A stretch of DNA of 64,000 nt from Didymodactylos carnosus (GCA_905250885.1 CAJNOQ010000027.1:1-64000); one strand, 5' to 3'; shown: positions 47,201 to 59,812, numbered from the stretch's first letter. A program made the numbers and translations. The notes: generated by a model from the sequence alone, not told the origin.

Positions 47201-50200
47201 CTCTAACTGTTGTCGTTACTTCTGTATGTGATTCTGAAAAAACATATATAGACAAGAACATAATCAGATTGGATTGGAAAATAGTAACTCTTCAAATGTA
47301 TTCTTTAAACTAGAACCATAAGAATATGATGTTTGTTCATTATTCAGTAATAGGGAAAAAAAGTGTGTTTAATGATACATCGACTTTCACTTTGTTAATA
47401 GAATATCTCGTCATATGTTGAACAAGATCTTACCATGTTGTTTTTGAAGAACTGTTTCACGTAATTTATTTTCTTCTGCTTCTTGATCAGCTGATTTATA
47501 ATGATATTGTTCCACTGTCTCAATATCGCTGACTATTTGATCCTTGATATTTTCAGAAAAATTTTCCAATAATACTTTCATTATACACGAAAAATCACCT
47601 TTTGATAATTTAAACTAAAATACGTTGAACATACAATAACGTTTATAAAGTTAAATATGGCAGAAAAACGAATCATTATTGTCTGACACAAGAGGATAGG
47701 ATCAACTACACCACTGAGCTTATATACTTGACTACAATCAACCAGTAACGTTCTTTATATTTACTGTTTCTTTACGTGCGGTTGTCTTATTAGTAAAAAG
47801 TAACAACATCAATGGCATTTTATACTGCGACATCAAATATTTTAATCATACGTACATGCACTAAATCCCAATCTGCTTTCACGCTCACTACCGGTTCATT
47901 TTTCGCTTGGTCTGGATATAATAATCGATTAATTGTCGTCGTTAATATTTCACAATCTAACAAGATTACTTCGCCCTCGATATCATGATTATTATTTAAT
48001 AAAACCCGTGATGCAAGAACATTTTCAAGTTTAATATTTTGTTGTTCAATAAGACCATGTTTTTCATCTTGTAAAAATTTTGTACGCAATGATAATTTAC
48101 CTAAATCTAATAGTAATGCTTCATTGGAATAAGAATTTGTTGGTACAAATATATTTGGTGCATTAAACTGAACATCCAACTGTAATTTAAATGCTTGCTC
48201 TTGTAATTTTTGAATATTTTCTATAGTCGCTTCAGCATATTGAGATGATGCTAATTCTAGGGCAGCTTTTGCGACATCCAATGTATCCAAAAACGACTAT
48301 ATATAAAAAAAATTTGGATATATTTAAAGTCAAAACAAGGAGGAAAAAGTTACTTTTGTTCTATTCATACTAAGCAATCGTCATTCTACACTTCTTACTT
48401 AGAAATGATATTTTCTTCTTTTGAGATTTATTTTATACGTACCAATAGTACATCGATATGTTTAAATAAAAAGACGATATTTGCTTTGGCAAATTTAACT
48501 TCCACATTACAATCCACAGCATTCAAATCTTTTTTTTGATCATTTGATAAATTATGCAATATTAGATCAATACGCAACAATTCATCAGCATCACCTTGTT
48601 GAGATATGATCTGAAGTGAATGAAAGAATTAGATACACTGAAACAATAACTTATTCACTCACTTTTTTATATTTTGCATGAGGATTTGGATCATATATAT
48701 TAAAGTTACTCAGTATAAGATTAACGATAGTTTTATTCGGCTGTTGTGATACATTTGCCTTTAGACCTAGACAAAAAAAAATAAGGCATACCACTCAAAA
48801 ATCAGCTTTAAACTTACCCCCAACACTAATGTCAAATAAGGGAGCTTCTTCTGTAGAAATAATAAAACGAAATTCTTCTAATTCAGCACTTATAGCTAGA
48901 CTAGGTGTGGCTACGACAGTGTCTAAAACATAACCGTTGAACAGAATACAGAGTCACAAACATCTTTCGATAACTTACCCGGTTTTTTCTTTTCTTTATC
49001 TGTCACCGTTGTAATTACTTTGTCATTTTCTTGTTGTTCATTCTTCTTTTTTTCCTCCTCTTGTTCTCTTTTTTTTTGTTTTTCGTCTTCAGTTTCTGTT
49101 GGTAATCTTTTTATTAAATTATCATGAAATCTTAGAATACTCAATAATGCTTCTAACTGTAAAATAACTTCTAATTTTGAAAAATGAAATTTGCCAGCAT
49201 TTTCAATCGAATTATACGGTTCTCTTTTAAACATCGGGTTATCGCGGGATGTCTAAAAGAAGCCCAATTTCTGCTAATAACCATTATTCTATGCAGTTAT
49301 AAATGTTAATGTAAACATACGTTTAGAAAATGGACACTGATCAGTTTTGTATCGTCATTTTCATTATGCTTTTTGGCTGAGATGAGACGAAGTGGTTCAC
49401 CAGATTGTGTAACAAATTGTTGATGTAAAAGGATTATATCAGCCAGAGATGCATCAAAACTAACATCGTAAGTTTTAAATGTTGTTCTAGCCAACATCGA
49501 CACCAGTGATAAACGAAGGAACGGACGTTCATCACTGCCTTCATCGTAGTGATCATTTTTAACACCACTATAACGCCTTGATGATGATTGAGATGATGAT
49601 TCTTCAATCAAAAGGTTAACCTAAAGAATACGAAAACTTAGAATTAAGAGGCAGAAATTATTTGAAGTTAAATACCTGCGATAACTCAAATGTTGCATCT
49701 AACTGAGTCAGTTGAAAATAAGAATTTTCCTTTTTTCTTTTTTTCTCATCAATCTTTGATTGTTCATTTTCATCTAGCTGAGACTAAAAAGAGAAATAAA
49801 GATATACAAGAACACAATCATACACTAATTGTCAGTGAACTAAATGCACAAATTACTTGTTCTTCTTGTATTTTTTTCACTGGTGTCATTTCTTCAACTT
49901 TTTCCATGGTATCAGCTGCCGACAAGGATATTTGTGATGGTTGCTAGAATAAACAAAACAGCAAAAATATAAACGAATAGAAAACGTTTTCCTTTTGTAA
50001 GCCTACTTCAGCTGGTTCGATTTTCTGAATTGTTTCACTTGTATTTTTTGTTTCTGGAAATGGTAGTGATTGAACATGATGAATGATTTGAAACAATCTC
50101 TTATCTGATAAACGCATATCAATAGCGGGTATCTGTCCGTCGATTTTCCATCTGTACAAAACAAAAGGTATACGTCTATGGCATCAAAATCAGCTGAGTA

Positions 50201-53200
50201 CAATAGACATACGCTGGCAAATCAGCATCATCCGAATAAATACATTTATATACATTCATATTTAAGGTCATCGGTTTAATTAAATGCAAACGAGTCTCTT
50301 GTTGCCTTCGAGCTTCATACCATTTTTCATCTGGAATAAAAAAAGAAATAAACAATAAATAGGTAAAAAAACCAGAAATGTGACCAATTAACATACTTTT
50401 CTGAGCATATAGAAGTTGAACAGAGTCTAATTGCAATTGAAATTTTGTATAAGAAAGTTTTCTTGCTTCTTCAAGGTTCTAAAGAAAAAAGAGCATTAAA
50501 ACTTCAGTAAAGATAAGATTAAATAATTCTTGTACACATACTTTTGCGTTTTCGTGCGATATCTCTTGATCTTCATCAGCTCGTTTCAAGGTCAAATGAC
50601 CGAAATCCATACAGATGAGTGAACAACCGCTAGAAAAAAAGCAGGTATCAATCCTTAAATAAGATAGATGTGCAGTGAACCACCTACTCTTGATAAACGC
50701 CATTCGCTGGCAACAGAAAATAGGATGATTGCATATCAATATTAATATCGAGAACTTTGACTTTTTCTAGATTATGTTTCATTAGCAAATAAGAACGTTG
50801 TTTAACATCAGTATACGTTGAATACGCAGCTTGTTTAACTCTTGAAATGAAAAAGAAAGATAGAAATAATGAGGTTTATAGTTCAACCTACCCATATAAA
50901 TTTCGTGCTGTATCAGGTTCAAAACATGTAACTAGTTTATTGATTGTTGGCTAAAATAGACAAAAAAATGACTTAAACAGTGTGTTAGGAATGATCAATA
51001 TTGGTATACATAAGAGGAATATTTATTTTGACTAGTGCTCGTTGATATTAAGGGAATAGATTTATTTTTACATACCGAATCATACGTGATTTGTAATGAT
51101 TGTGATAGAACTTGTATTCTGTAATCTGACTTATATTCGATTGGATTTGTTTCAAATTCAACATTTAAAAGATCTTTTTCTTGTTCAATTAACTGAGGCT
51201 TAGCTAATACAGGACGATTTTCATTTAAATTTTGCATATTTGTTTCACCCGTTGTCGATAAACCAAATAGTTCAAATGAACGTAAACCTACAGCAACTCT
51301 AAATCATCAGAAGATAATTAAAGAAACAATGACATGTATAACAAATATATGTTTTACTTAATTCCAGCGGATGCTGGACGACGTTTAAAATTGACATTTG
51401 TACCAGGTACAACTGCACGAGCAACAATGTTAAAACTAAACAAAAAATCATATAGGAATATATATCGTAGATAAAAAACTATCTTACTTTAAATCGTCAG
51501 GAGATAATCGAGACCAAATATTTACATCTAACAATTTTAACCCAATAGCAAGATTGATATCAACGTACTAAATATGAAAATGATAAGATATAGATAAGAT
51601 TTTGGTTCACTAGCAACACTAGTGATGATGATTTAGCCAATAAAACTAGCGTAACGCTATCGAGAGTCCGACTATTCAAACAGACTAAGAATGCATGCGT
51701 TTTCTGCGAAAAGTATGTAGCTTAAAAATCCTCAATTCTTATGCAACGTGTCTAATATTTCAAAATAAATAATTAAAACGGTAACGTTGTTGCTATAAAA
51801 AACACGAAAAAATAATTAAAAAAGTAGTGATTTCCATCTCAGAAACATTCTACTATTAAAAAGAGTGGCTCGCTCATCATCTTTAAACGAAGATATCCTT
51901 ACTTACTTCATTCGGATAATCAGCTGATGATGTATTTTCACCTTCGTATCCAATAGCATCATATAATTTCTTCTTTTCATCAGATGACAATACTTTTTCC
52001 AAATCAAGTTCTAGAAAGAAAAAGGTTCAAATTGAATATTGACGACCGTTAAGCTAGTCCTATTCATCAACCAATAGCTTGAAATAAGACATTTATTGTT
52101 TCTTCTACCTGGATCATTTTTATCTGTATTTCCTGCCCACCAGGTTGACACATTACCCCACCATGTTTTTGGTTCTTGCTCTTTTTTCTTTATCGCCTTG
52201 AAATAAAGAGCGATAAGAAAAGCTTGTTCAACAATTGCTCAATTTCTTACTTCAATTTCAGCACTTCGTCGTATATAGGTTAAATTGAATACATCAAGCT
52301 TTTTCTCGATTTCCTAAAGAAACAACTAGTACATGAGTAAAGATCTATCAATTTGTATTAAAATTTCTGATCACTTGAGCTCGTTGTTTTTGTTCATATG
52401 TTAATTTTCCGGTTAATTCTTGGAAATGTAATGTTCGATATTCTCGACATCGATCCAAATGTGCTTTGATATTTTCCCATTTGTAACAGTCAAAACGCGG
52501 ACGAACTTCTTCGTTGACAATAACATTATATGCAAATTTCCACCTGAAAAGCAGCAGAACAATTACCCTTCATGCTGATCTGTTAGTTCACAACAGGTTT
52601 GTTACATAACGTTTCATTACATTTGTATACAACTTGTACAAAACAACTTACCATTCTTTTGTATTTTTTGATTGAATTTTATGCATTGATCGATACTTAA
52701 CAAATTTTGTCTGTAATGCAACATAATCTTGAAATTCAAGCAAATCAAGCAAATCAGAGTACTAAAGTAAAAAGTCAAACTTCAATACTTTTGACAGATG
52801 ATTTACATCAAAGGAAATTGGAAACATTCTCTACTTTTGTTAATTTTACTTACAAAATTCCCAAAAGTTATTCACAGTTTTGCCCGACAAAAAGCTCAGG
52901 CCAAGACATATTTTAAATGATGTATGTCAGTAGAACAGTGTTTTTTTTTTGGACATACTTGTTCTCGATTAATATTAAAACTAATCTGGTCCAGATCAAT
53001 CATAATATCAAACATCGGACGTTTGAAATGATCTTCTCTTGGCTTTGTAACCATTATAAGTTTAGCAATAACATTTAATGGACGAAGAACTACAAAGAGA
53101 AACATACGTTTTTCTTTACAACAATGTAAAACTCTGAATCTTACTGTAAGTGATATCATTTGGAATATTATCTTTCGTAGCTATTTTAGAACGTAAATAT

Positions 53201-54430
53201 TCCTAGAATCGGAAAAAAATTGACAAAACATGAGTTAGTAGATCGGGTAATGTCAGGTATTTCATCCTTTGTAACATACCACAACGTCGTTTCTAGACAT
53301 ATCTGAATGTGATTGACTATTTGAATTCCAATAAAATGCCAAAGAACTTAATTCACCAAGCTAAACAGAAAAAGAAACAAGTATTATTTACAATATTTGA
53401 AATCATTCAAAAAAAAATGCCAACTTTGAAAATGACTGGTGTGTCTTCTTTCAGAATAACTGGGTTCCATTCAGTATCGGTTGTCTAAACAAACAAAAAA
53501 TTGACTACTGATGCAGTTTTTGACACACAAGAGATGAAGACTGATTTCGTTTATTTTTCTCTAATTACTCTTAATTCAATATAATTCAGTGTTAATCCAA
53601 AAGAAAACGGATGTCCGGGTTTTGTTGTTTTATCTTCATAAGCAATGTGAATATTTCGAATGGATAATTCTAAATTTCGTATTATTGTCAACTGCATACG
53701 TTCAACGAATGTATCATGATCTTGTTGACTTTGTTTCGAATTTTCTAGGTGATATAAAAGATTGAGTAATGAATGAGAAGAGAAAATAAATCAACCTTAC
53801 CATAGGCTTCTTTTTCTTTTCTTAAGCCTTCAATTTTTTGAACTTCTTTCATTTTCGCTTCATATTGTTCATTTTCGTCCTGTTGTGCATCGTACTGAAC
53901 TTCTACAATGCATATACGAGAAATATATTAAGCCATGTTATTAGAGAGTTTTGTACTCACCAGTTTTTGGTACAACTAAGATATAAAGACCATCGATATA
54001 AGCTTTTGTCGGTTGCTTATAAAGGTTTTTCCATGGAATAACAAGAGTCAATTTTTCTAGGGTAAAAAAAGAAAATAGATACAAATCTATTGCTCACTAC
54101 ACGAGCACAACAACACACCTAGATAACCCGTTGATACTGTTACTGGCAAATTGAGGTCAGCCTACGTATAATTGGAGAAGAGAAGTCAGTCTATTTGTTT
54201 TTTTTTTAACATCGTACATACTAACCAACGCATTTGGTTTTAAATACAGCTTTTCCAGAACGACATTTCCTAAAATAGAAAAATGATATAAATAAAGTTC
54301 ATCTACATCAGTAAATTTATGACTTCTTACCATTCCATAAATCAATTTTTAATTTTTTATAATCTAAATTTTCGATGTAATCACCTAAATACTTATCCAA
54401 AATATAAACGACAATATTTTCCAACACCAT
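36094..54430 (-). CDS. VPS13: VPS13 bridge-like lipid transfer protein (A/C type), complete
   Basis: Large tube-shaped lipid carrier at organelle contact sites. I count about 74 exons totalling about 9,747 nt, or roughly 3,250 aa, close to human VPS13A (about 3,170). Start ATG at 54430; the first residues, [20 protein letters not shown], match the chorein N-terminus, followed by [10 protein letters not shown], a VPS13 hallmark. The VAB region includes [15 protein letters not shown]. The C-terminal part has [16 protein letters not shown] and GVGKG-like [16 protein letters not shown] repeats (VPS13_C/ATG2_C), then a PH-like end with [15 protein letters not shown]. The stop is at 36094-36096. 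Introns are mostly 50-120 bp. Exceptions are 40875-41295, 41603-43286, 44278-44821 and 51568-51906. Subgroup A versus C is not resolved; no UBA or ricin-type module of VPS13D was seen. A few exon edges are provisional. Confidence 0.97.
41603..43286 (-). other. 1.68-kb VPS13 intron, unusually long
   Basis: This intron is about twenty times the typical length in the gene. It contains no recognised gene. The part 42890-43250 shares a weak motif ('tctcaaaa-cgat-tttgac'-like) with the interior of the hAT-like element at 33390-33490, hinting at transposon-derived filler. No termini or duplication could be set. Confidence 0.55.
44822..50950 (-). other. VPS13: VPS13 exons 19-45: extended groove repeats
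   Basis: Exon calls: 50892-50950, 50688-50840, 50542-50629, 50397-50478, 50213-50330, 50007-50151, 49857-49943, 49676-49783, 49321-49620, 48979-49252, 48818-48922, 48663-48766, 48443-48610, 47856-48296, 47434-47614, 47145-47233, 46917-47081, 46725-46828, 46380-46664, 46196-46323, 45977-46114, 45767-45916, 45496-45589, 45295-45428, 45116-45238, 44912-45052, 44822-44857. The largest (47856-48296) carries the conserved NAPNIFVP and [10 protein letters not shown] motifs. Exon 48979-49252 contains a long Lys/Glu-rich low-complexity tract. Exon 44822-44857 is a 36-nt acidic micro-exon (DYIEDSSE). Edges of 46917 and 45496 are uncertain. Confidence 0.8.
51076..54430 (-). other. VPS13: VPS13 exons 1-18: chorein N-terminus
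   Basis: Exon calls (plus coordinates): 54331-54430, 54226-54269, 54119-54161, 53961-54056, 53802-53902, 53569-53744, 53425-53484, 53280-53360, 53145-53202, 52959-53089, 52652-52761, 52375-52543, 52251-52313, 52109-52196, 51907-52010, 51488-51567, 51358-51435, 51076-51298. Residues 1-100 are the conserved chorein lipid-entry end. A charged coiled stretch ([18 protein letters not shown]-like) follows at 53802-53902, as in human VPS13A. The exon at 52109 encodes [10 protein letters not shown], matching the WW-rich segment of VPS13A/C. The donor at 53424 (GTTGGC) is non-consensus. Confidence 0.85.
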
Positions 54431-54804
54431 GTTGTCTTAACTTTATTTCTGTCAAATCGACAGCGTTATTTCAAATATCTAAAAATAATAATTAGAATTT
54501 TTACTGTAAAGAGAATAGTTTTGTCACCAAAACCTTCCTCAGCCAACGATATCAGGAGTAACGGTAAGGGTGTAACGCGAGTCAAACTTTGTACTCATTC
54601 CGTTGCCGAATAAGTTTTTGGCAACCCTATTTTTCAGGATCTTAGAGAAACTTTTGTAAAGATCTAAAAAAGTAATTGTAGGATAAAATCTGGCAGATTC
54701 TAAAGTACAGATTACTCACCCCTGATACCGGTGTGTCAAAGTAGATACAAATAGAAAATTTGAATATTTTTAAATATTGAAAAGATATTAATCTTCAGTA
54801 TTAA
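54431..54804. promoter_or_regulatory. VPS13 upstream region, invaded by an inverted repeat
   Basis: The VPS13 promoter should lie here on the minus strand. From 54614 to 54713 it is occupied by the left member of an inverted pair (partner at 57475-57578), so transposon-derived DNA begins within about 190 bp of the start codon. Confidence 0.5.
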
Positions 54805-55049
54805 TTAAGGGTACCCCCCCCCTCTTTTTTCACCTTGTTGCCAAATGCGGAGTACATGTCCGATTGAGCTCAAATTTATAGCAGGGATAGAACACGTCAG
54901 AAAAAAAAGAACACGTCAGAAAATTCTGGGCAAAAATACATCGATTTTCTTTTTCGATGTTCTATCCCTGCTATAAATTTGAGCTCAATCGGACATGTAC
55001 TCCGCATTTGGCAACAAGGTGAAAAAAGAGGAGGGGGGGGTACCCTTAA
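54805..55049. mobile_element. Palindromic element flanked by TTAA
   Basis: An inverted repeat of about 80 bp arms, left 54809-54893 and right 54968-55045, beginning GGGTACCCCCC at each end. The arms share 'caccttgttgccaaatgcgg' and 'tccgattgagctcaaattt' almost exactly. Both ends abut TTAA (54805-54808 and 55046-55049), the target of piggyBac-type elements. The high arm identity suggests youth. No coding capacity. Confidence 0.8.
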
Positions 55050-56081
55050 GATTCAATAAATTCAAAATGGTCTTCCTCAACAGAAATCTATTTACTTTCA
55101 GTTTTTCCAAAAACAAATTCAATATCTCTTTCTGTCTTCTCCGAACTCTTATCCTCCGAAAGCAAACTTTAGTCCAAAAGAAAAGCATTGCGTCATGCAT
55201 ATGAAGCAGATGAGTAACCAGGTGAACTTACACACTCTAAACTTGCCACGGCCACGCTAGATTTTCCACGGGCAGGACGCGTTACGTGGCCGTGGGCATG
55301 CATGTGACAAAGCCACGTCACGTGGCTTGCTAAAATTCTTGCAAGCTCGCCATGTTATGTGACTTGCTTTTCTGACTGCCCTACAGAAATGTCCAGTTTG
55401 CCTGATCAGACTACTGATCAGTAAACTGTAAGTAAAAAAGTCCTTGTCCTGTTTTCTTGGTCAGGATCTGTTTTTTTTCCTGACCAGTGAAAGAAATCAA
55501 GAACAGGACCTGCTTTTTGGATAGTCATCACACATTTAACTAATACTCCGGCGTTAAAAGTGACTATAGTTTTTTCAAGTTTGATTACATCATGTTTTAC
55601 TCGGACTTTTCTTCGAGAACATGATGTAAACAGTTTTTGAGGTTTTTATCAGCCTCATGATCCCTTTAGGACCTCACAATCTTTATCTGCAAATGCAAAA
55701 TGGCATGTTTTTACGGAACTGATACGTCAAAGACAAAGGATTCAGTGCAAGTACACAGCAATTTTAGCGCTCTAATGCCTCATGTAAACCCTACTTGCGT
55801 TTTCTTGCCATAATGCTGAACTATTTTCGAACTGTTTTAAGTTAATAATAAGCTCTGAGACTTCCAGTCAAGAAATTTTCTATCTTGGATGAAGTTTTCA
55901 ATCCCGCTTCATGCGCGTCTCAATTATGACTCGACATATAACGGGCATAATAAAGGCGAGAGCAGTTGATGTTTTATGGTTCGCGTATGAATATTACCAA
56001 TAAGGTGACGTTTGCTGCATGTGAAGAAAACATTCACGCTTGAACTTTCAGAGAGTGTATACCCGGAGATATTATCGCTAA

Positions 56082-56673
56082 CGAGGGAACCTCCCTAAAT
56101 AAAATATACTCTCGTTTTTTTAACGAAATGTAGTAGGTTATAGGTAATCGACCACGCTGATTTCGAATATGATGCTCATTTGGGTTCATAGGCCTTTCCT
56201 AGCTGGTTTCTGGAAAATCAGTTTCGAAGAATTTCCAAAACTTTTTCTAAATAAGTCACAATTGTAGCCCGCAAAATTCTGATCAAAATGAGACGTCACC
56301 CAGTTCTACACGACCTTTCTTTACAAAGTTACAGAATTTACAAGAAAAGCCCTAAATTCCTTTTTCTTTGTGTAGCTCTGAGGTAACAATGAACATTTAG
56401 GGCTTTTCCTGTAAAGTCTATAACTTTGTAAAGAAAGGTCGTGTAGAGCTGGGAGATGTCTCATTTCGATCAGAATTTTGCGAGCTACAATCGTGGCTTA
56501 TTTAGAAAAAGTCTTGGGGATTCTTCGAGGTTTCTGGAAAACTGATTTTCCAGAAACCAGCTAGGAAAGGCCTAACCCAAATGAATATCATAGTCCAAAT
56601 CAGCATGAACGGTTACCTACAACCTACTACGTTTCGTTAATAAAACGAGAATACATTTGGGAAAGTTCCCTCA
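56082..56673. mobile_element. Foldback DNA transposon, copy 3, 592 bp, TAA duplication
   Basis: A full-length relative of the element at 35002-35600. The left end is CGAGGGAACCTCCC and the right end inward is TGAGGGAACTTTCCC. TAA flanks both sides (56079-56081 and 56674-56676). The central palindrome contains 'acgacctttctttacaaagt' and its reverse complement. It is inserted inside the composite repeat island. Confidence 0.9.
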
Positions 56674-56676
56674 TAA

Positions 56677-57474
56677 AATCAGTTCGTTATTAGAGCCAAT
56701 TTAATATTCTGTGAAGTACTCATATCTGACGCACATTTCTTGAGAAATGCCCATTTTTGATACCCAGGATAGCTAAAGGAAGAATGTTCAGCTTTGCGAT
56801 AATAAGCGTGGTAAGGATTTAAGCCTCTCTACCTTTCTTCAGTGAGACTACCGTACACTTCCCTCACGGCTGATCAGTGCTTGTTTTTGGAAAATGTCAA
56901 GACCAGTCCAAGATTTACTGTTTATCTGCAATCAGTAGAAAAAACAGATTTTCTTGACCTGTTCTTATCACTTTCGTGTTCTGGTATTGGAGCCGATCAG
57001 GACAAGAAAATAAAAACAGGAAACGAACAACTGTAAGTAAATAAGTCTGTACCCTGTTTTCTAGACAAGATAAACTGAACATTCTCTAAGGTGATATTCC
57101 CCAATGATCAGGTGGATCACTGGACCAGTTTTTCATCGAGAGATAAATAAATATACATAGATAACAACTTTGGAGTACCGAAGAGAACTTAATGTAACAA
57201 ATAAGCTTATTAAACAAAAAGAGTTGAATTTCAAAGCTGTTCTTGTCGAAATTATACGCAATTAATCTGCTTTAAACCGTATAGGGAAAAAATCACAATG
57301 CTAAATACGTTTGTCACATGACGTCGTACTTGGCGTGGACACAACCGTGTGCCTACACTTTGGGTGATTTAATTCATACACTTGCAGTGGCTACACCATG
57401 GATAAATGTAGGGCCACATCACGCCGTACATGGTCGCGCCAAGGATCGAGTGTGTGAGTAGACCTGGGTAGATC
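56677..57474. other. Interior of the repeat island
   Basis: No gene was recognised. A GC-richer stretch at 57310-57465 loosely resembles, in reverse complement, the 'ccacggccacg'-containing stretch at 55235-55330, and may be a further degraded inverted pair. An open frame at 56842-57036 is not recognised. Confidence 0.35.
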
Positions 57475-58599
57475 AATCTGTACTTTAGAATCTGCGCCAG
57501 GTTTTATGCTACGATTAGTTTTGTAGAGATCTTTACAAAAGTTTCTCTAAGATCCCAAGAAATAGGGTTGCCGAAAACTAGTACTATCCGTTCTTCTTCT
57601 GTTATGCTTCATTGGTTCCTGTAGAATAGCTAGATTTGCAGAACAAATTTCCTATCAGCCCAAAATGCACCAATAAGTGCAGTTTATATTTTTGCTGTCA
57701 CTTTGAGCGCTAGTAGCGCTCAGCAAGCTATATTTCTCTGTAAGTCATACATTTTTTTTTATTCAAAGCACAAATGAAAAACGCACGGAATGATGCATTC
57801 AAAAACCAAAAACAGTACAATGTATTTTATAATACACCTGAGTTAATGCATGTCAAGCCTACCATCATTACACGGACAAACTGTGTCACCCATAAAATCG
57901 TAAGTACAAACTATGCGCATGCACATTAACCTGATCGAGAAATTTTGAAAGCTAGTTCGTTTAAAAAATAACTGCAGATTTAGATTCTCCAGCTGATAGG
58001 CGATTAAGTTGAACACGGTAAATTTCTGATCAATGCACTGTTGAAAAACTTCCCAATGTCGTTTAGTCTATAGTCCTCCCTATCAATGAACTTTTCAAAA
58101 AATTATTAGGCAAAGGAATGGGTATAACGTTTTCAGACGCTTCGTGGTTTAAATGTTTAGACGATTTTTTAAATTAATCAACTATGTACAGTCCGAACCT
58201 GCAGTCGGTTTCGACCGAACCGACTTTTGAAATTTCTAGATTACATTAAAAAAAAGTTTCTTGAAGTGTGTCGCGTTCATATTGCGCCGTGTCGGAGAAC
58301 ACGTATGAAATGTGTGCAGCCCAGGTGGAAGGCGTCTTACAAGATCTGATGATTTCTTATGCAATCTTGCTACAAGATCTTTTGGCAAGCTCTGGTAAGA
58401 GCTTATCCAAGATCATGTATGATCTTGCGGATCATGTTCTCGAAGAAAAGTCCGAGTAAAACATGATATAATCAAACTTGAAAAAACTACAGTCACTTTT
58501 AACGCCGGGGTATTAGTTAAATGTGTGATGACTATCCAAAAAGCAGGTCCTGTTCTTGATTTCTTTCACTGGTCAGGAAAAAAAACAGATCCTGACCTT

Positions 58600-59700
58600 G
58601 TTGTAAGATCTTACAAGACCAGTTTATAAGAAATCTTAAGATCTTATAAGATCTTGTAACAAGAAGTTATATGATCTTGCAAGATCTTGTCAGTTCTTAT
58701 CACAAGATCATACGATTTCTGGTTACAAGATCTTACAAGAAGTGATGACTCATTCTTTGCAACGATATATAGTATATAAAACACAGTTCTTATGACGAAT
58801 CTTAGAATTTTTTCTGTCTCCAACTGTACACATCAGCTGAGCATAAATAACGTGCATGGGCTATAAGAAACGTGGTTAGATACGTTCCTAAGGACGTCAG
58901 AGTCCTTTCTATGTTCGAAAATATTATGAAAAGAAAAAAGCTGTTTTTTAAAGGGGGTCTGTAGGGGATCTATACGACAGAATCAGAGACATAATCTTGT
59001 AAGATCTGATAAATTCTTATATGATCTTATGAAATCTTTCAAGGTCATATTCCAAGATTCTTCGCCCTGAGAGGTAGGCAGTCTGTAAACATCGTGTGCG
59101 ATGGCATATGGAGTATGCTCTGAAGCTTGTCTTATCAACAAGTGCCTCATAACTGAACACATTCGATAGTGCCTCTGCAGAAAGCACGATTCTTGGATCT
59201 CACAACTTGTTTCAGATGGAATATTTCCTGTCCAGAGATGGGCGGGTACGAGTAAATACTCGTATTCAGGTATACTCGAGTACAAATTTTTGAATACTCA
59301 TACTCGTAATCGCGACCTTTTTTAATTGGTACTCGAAAAAGTACTCGTATCGAGTACTCGGATGAAAATCTGTTTAACTAAAAAAAAAGGAATTCAGAAG
59401 AGACTGATCGATATACTATCATCTGCTGAAGTTTTTTTAAAAATTTTTTATAAGGCATTATAAAAACCTTATAAGATAATTATAAAACTAAAATCTTACC
59501 GAAATCTTATTCAATTCTTATAAGATTCATATATTGCGAATTATAAGAATCTTATAATTACAGTATGCATTTCTCTCGACTAGAGTATATAAGATTTCAA
59601 AAGATTTCTATAAGATTCTTATCTGATTTCCGTACTTTCGGTCGGCTAGGGTCTGTCCCTGTTATGTGTTACATTGAATGTATCCTGTTTTCTTTCATAT
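58600..59700. repeat. AAGATCTTATAAGATCTT-rich and ACTCGTA-rich repeats
   Basis: 58600-58745 and 58990-59060 are packed with 'agatcttataagatctt'-type near-palindromes, and 59440-59630 with 'cttataagatt' variants. At 59233 a stretch starts CAGAGATGGGCGGGTA followed by 'tactcgtatt' repeats to about 59370; the CAGAG start recalls hAT termini, but I found no matching right end. Confidence 0.55.
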
Positions 59701-59715
59701 ACCATTTCAAGTGAA

Positions 59716-59812
59716 AGATTCAAGAATCCTAGATCTTGACTTCCCGGTGTATTTTTCAAGATCTTGTGACATTTCTTAACCCAAGATCTTGGGTACAAGA
59801 AGTTTCATTAGG
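59716..59812 (-). mobile_element. Truncated copy 2 of the AAGATCTTGG element
   Basis: The reverse complement starts TGAAACTTCTTGTACCCAAG and follows the left end of the element at 24840 for about 95 bp with few differences, including 'aagaaatgtcacaagatctt'. The rest of the element is missing. Confidence 0.75.

Larger units (their letters stand above)
54614..57578. repeat. 100-bp inverted repeat pair A, 2.8 kb apart
   Basis: 54614-54713 and 57475-57578 are reverse complements with moderate divergence. Shared blocks include 'ttggcaaccctatttt' at the outer edge, 'agagaaacttttgtaaagat' and 'agattctaaagtacagatt' at the inner edge. They look like terminal inverted repeats of one transposon of about 2.96 kb whose interior has been replaced or invaded by other elements. 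Confidence 0.75.
55460..58598. repeat. 165-bp inverted repeat pair B, nearly identical, 2.8 kb apart
   Basis: 55460-55625 and 58431-58598 are reverse complements differing at only a few positions. Shared blocks include 'aagaacaggacctgcttttt', 'catcacacatttaactaata' and 'cttttcttcgagaacatgat'. Pair B interleaves with pair A (order A-left, B-left, A-right, B-right), so simple nesting cannot explain both. The near identity indicates a recent origin or gene conversion. Confidence 0.8.

Noticed and set aside
58268-58459. 63-codon frame rich in Leu/Ser/Asp
   Set aside because: Built on AAGATCTT-type repeat sequence and overlapping inverted repeat B.
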